Source of the DNA: Chimonanthus salicifolius | Lineage: Eukaryota > Streptophyta > Magnoliopsida > Laurales > Calycanthaceae | NCBI GenBank assembly: GCA_013350335.1 | Contig: CM023540.1 | Location: forward strand, 53,444,905-53,508,904 | Direction: 5' to 3' | DNA: 64,000 bases | Shown here: one piece after another, positions 61,234-64,000 of the stretch | Position numbering within the stretch: the first letter of the stretch is position 1 | Layout of the letters: each line of letters starts with the position of its first letter | Program-made: the position numbers and the translations under genes | The notes under the pieces: model-generated | Told to the model about the DNA's origin: nothing | The model's database searches: none | The model's input: the letters and a program-made list of their open reading frames with translations, nothing else

Positions 61234-62377
61234 TAGCTCATGAAATGCCAAAACCAGCAAACATTTGCAAAAAAATTTCAAATGCACCAAGATTTCCCAA
61301 TAAGAGAAGGTACAAATGAGAAATGATCTCCATGTAAAGCATAAAAGTGTTTGCCAATCAAGTTTAGCTCCCATGTTTCTAAACACATTTAAAATTCAAA
61401 AGGAATACTCCAATTAAGTTCTAAATTTTCGAATGGTGTGTGAATGGATTACTTAATTAAACATTTAATGACATTTTGATCAACAATACCATTCACAAGT
61501 ATAGAGTAAGTTTCATTCCGCAAGAGATTCACAAATTTTTAACTTGGAATGAAACACACTACGTATGTGCACAAAGTCATCTCTCAAATAAGATTCTATC
61601 AATTTAGAATAGAGATGAAAATAACATATAGCACATACAAGAGAAAAACATGAGTCAATGCACAACATTCATTCATTCCCAAAAGATACACAAATTATAT
61701 GACATATGGAATGAGATGCACCAAGATACAATCCAATATTAAAACATAAAGTGCAAGCCTACATGTAAACACACATTGCACAAATAAATATACCAGTTTG
61801 TGAATATGGAATGCAACGTAAAAATCAGAAGAGGGGTTTTTTTTTAACCAAAATCTTATGTGCACAAGGGATACATCGTACTGACGATCGGTTGCAGAAC
61901 CGATCCATCGTCAACTGGCGATTGGTCGCCATGACAACACAGATTTTTCTTTTTAAAATCTATTTTAGTTTAGAATCACCCTCTTGATTTTAACAACCAT
62001 GTGGCATATGGTAAACATGATTGCAAGTATCATGCACAAGATCAATCCAACAATCAAACAAGAACATTGAATGAAGGCAAGATACCAAGGTGATTCCAAC
62101 CAGGCTTCAAATGTGTTTACCATATTGAAAACATTAACACATTTGAGTTAAACACTTTGGGACTTGGAATCTATGTCCATATCTCTATGACACTTCAAGA
62201 ATGATTAATACTATAGCTAGAAAAAGTACAAGCAATTGCTTGAAAGAGTCAAATGTGACATGCCACAACCCATGGTTGTTTGAACGCACTTATACAAAGA
62301 TTGAGTTCAAATAAATTGGTCTAGAGATACAACAATTTGGCTCAAGTCTTAGACCAATGTAGGGCATGAATAAGATC
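61234..62377 (-). other. Element 3 non-coding interior, segment after gag
   Basis: Follows the gag stop on the minus strand. The phrase CATTGGTCTAAGA just after gag is shared with element 1, so the three elements have the same post-gag layout. A few CGATCGGTTG-like words appear near 61885. No pol domain is seen. Confidence 0.55.
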
Positions 62378-63534
62378 CTATCCCTTAGCGATCCATATGG
62401 AATTTTGATCCGGACGTTTCCTTTCAAATCCTTGGAATTTGGGCATTTTGATTCTTCCAATTTGAACAATTGGCCCAATTCCGGAGGTTTGAGATAAGAC
62501 CCTCATCATCATATTCATATCCATGATATGATGAGGTCTTAACTTATCCCTTTTAGATTTTCCAATGTATGGATGATGCATAGTGTGAGGTGCTTTGAGT
62601 TTTCTAGGAACATTCACATAATCAAAGTGATATACCTTATTCTTCTTGGCAAAATGTGAATTTCCAATCACCTCATTCTTTCTCTTCTTTGCTCTTTGAG
62701 AAATACCATTAGCCACCTTTGATTTAACCTGCATTCTTCTTGTCTTGCACTCATGCTTAAAATGCCCGGTTAATCCACAATAAAAATATTCTACAATAGA
62801 AGTGTGTGTGGTGTGCCTTTTACCTAGTATGGATTGGTTCATGGGTCTCTTTGGGTTAGATTGAGAATGACCATGCCAATCATCATGTAGTTTATCCAAA
62901 ACAGATTCTTCGAATTTTAGATTTCATTGGTTAACCTGTCTTGAGAGTTTTTAATATTTTTATCTCCAAGACATTTTCCAACTTCCTTTAGCTTCAAGAT
63001 TTCATTCTCAAAAACTTTTAAATTTTCTTGAAGCAACGTTTGATTTTCTCTCAATTTCCATATCTCATCATTTACATTTTTCAAATTTGTTGAGAGAATA
63101 TATTTTTCAACATTAGTACTTTGAAGTTGGCTAGAGAGTTTGATATTCTCAATTTTTACGTTATCAAGATCCTTAGCCAATCTCATACTATCTAAATACA
63201 AGGCATTGTAGAATTCTTGGAGGTCACCATCCTCTTCAAGATCCACTTCATTATTCTCTTCTTCACTTGAGGATGCTTCTTGTATATCAACAATGGAGGC
63301 CATAAAACATTTCAAATTTTCATCTCTCTCTTGATTCGCCATTTGGTAATGAGAGGTGAAGCCTTCCAATAAACTATCCAAATATTTACAAATATTCTCA
63401 ATAAATGTATTTTGGATAGAGGTCCAACCATTTTCATCATTGGATGCAAGAATAATCTCTATTTTTGTTTTCAAATAATCCAATATAGATAAAACAAACA
63501 ATAGAGTAACATAGAAGATTTTTTGGGAATCCAT
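62378..63534 (-). pseudogene. Element 3 gag, internally deleted and frameshifted
   Basis: Starts at 63534 (MDSQKIF). Residues 20-50 (DYLKTKIEIILASNDENGW) resemble the conserved copia Gag amino end, but the following UBN2 core seen in elements 1 and 2 is missing. A Ser/Glu-rich linker and a long coiled coil (to about 62930) follow. A frameshift at about 62910-62917 leads into the second part (LDKLHDDWHG...). This contains one knuckle at 62747-62788, YFYCGLTGHFKHEC, whose first Cys is Tyr. The tail ends QNSIWIAKG, the counterpart of the WxPK end in element 1. Non-functional as read. Confidence 0.82.
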
Positions 63535-63590
63535 GATGATTTTCTAGCACGGATCAACTCGGATGGTTAGATCCTTATGAAGAGCACGAT

Positions 63591-63602
63591 AATCTGATAC
63601 CA
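63591..63602 (-). promoter_or_regulatory. Primer binding site of element 3
   Basis: TGGTATCAGATT on the minus strand; ten of twelve bases match the initiator tRNA-Met complement, two bases from the LTR end. Confidence 0.88.
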
Positions 63603-63604
63603 AT

Positions 63605-64000
63605 TGAAAGTTCTCGGTGTGCTAGAACTCGAGTCAAGATTGACCCTAGAAAAGGGGGGTGGTTGAATAAGGTAATCCCAATTTTTATGGTCTGCACAAA
63701 CTTCTTAATTAATTAAAATACTTTCCAGTGGATATAACAATGTTAATCAAGATACATATGTTGTGTGATAAAAAAAATGTGCCAATTTAAAAGTGCAATC
63801 ACACAATAAGCTTTAACACCATAAGACCAATTTATAGTGGTTCGGTTAACCAACCTACATCCATTGTTGAGACCCACCCAACCTTGAGTTATCTCCAATT
63901 CACTAAGTGGGGAATTACACCCATACTAATAGATTAGGACTTCCACCAAACCAATTGATTATTTCTTTGATCGATCATACTAAGATTATAACCCTTTACA
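63605..64000 (-). repeat. Element 3 5' LTR, partial (window edge)
   Basis: RNA-downstream end of the 5' LTR, matching 41764-42150 of the 3' LTR. About 1.3 kb more should lie outside the window. Confidence 0.88.

Larger units (their letters stand above)
41764..64000 (-). mobile_element. Element 3: gag-only Ty1/copia element, runs off the window
   Basis: Minus-strand element inserted into the element 2 3' LTR: 5' LTR from 63605 to beyond the end, primer binding site 63591-63602, gag 63534-62378, non-coding interior, polypurine tract at 43473 and 3' LTR 41764-43472. Nested solo LTRs account for about 16 kb of its interior. The left flank is AATTT; the matching target-site duplicate would lie outside. 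Confidence 0.85.

Overview
The window is nuclear DNA of a flowering plant with a large, repeat-rich genome. The evidence is a land-plant-type IQD (calmodulin-binding) gene with its conserved phase-0 intron inside the IQ67 domain, followed by about 60 kb of nested LTR retrotransposons. Those use the plant initiator tRNA-Met primer site (TGGTATCAGAGC). I cannot name the species. No rRNA, tRNA, CRISPR or prokaryotic feature was seen.

Layout. 1-3632: upstream DNA and one IQD gene whose third exon carries two frameshifts, a nonsense codon and a third frameshift. About 4000-15672: element 1, a minus-strand gag-only Ty1/copia element of Sirevirus type. Two solo LTRs interrupt its interior (7369-9483 and 10522-12407) and a miniature TRIM element (14090-14611) sits in its 5' LTR. 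About 16240 to beyond the window: element 2, a plus-strand gag-only relative. Its 3' LTR starts at 20525 and is split twice: by a 20.3-kb composite (20618-40872) and by element 3 (41764 to beyond the window end).

The composite is built from Ty3/gypsy-like LTRs of 2.3-3.7 kb around two inverted interiors of about 2.6 kb. Each interior encodes only a small triple-zinc-knuckle (nucleocapsid-like) protein. Two large head-to-head palindromes are centred near 28606 and 37140, yet the whole block has a single perfect 5-bp target-site duplication (TGATC). Element 3 is another minus-strand gag-only copia element. Its interior is filled by solo LTRs nested in each other, most with recognisable target-site duplications: 44263-53824 contains 46244-52838, which contains 48592-52021; 54639-61228 contains 55544-59666.

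How it works together. None of the elements shows protease, integrase, reverse transcriptase or RNase H, so all would depend on enzymes supplied in trans. What persists is PBS, PPT, LTRs, gag or nucleocapsid-like reading frames, and unusual arrays of short palindromic words in the LTRs. The commonest is GGGTTCGGCCAT...ATGGCCGAACCC, repeated every 100-280 bp in at least three LTR families. The nucleocapsid-only elements, the double-palindrome composite and the palindromic-word arrays are the most unusual content. The IQD gene is the only ordinary cellular gene, and it appears broken.
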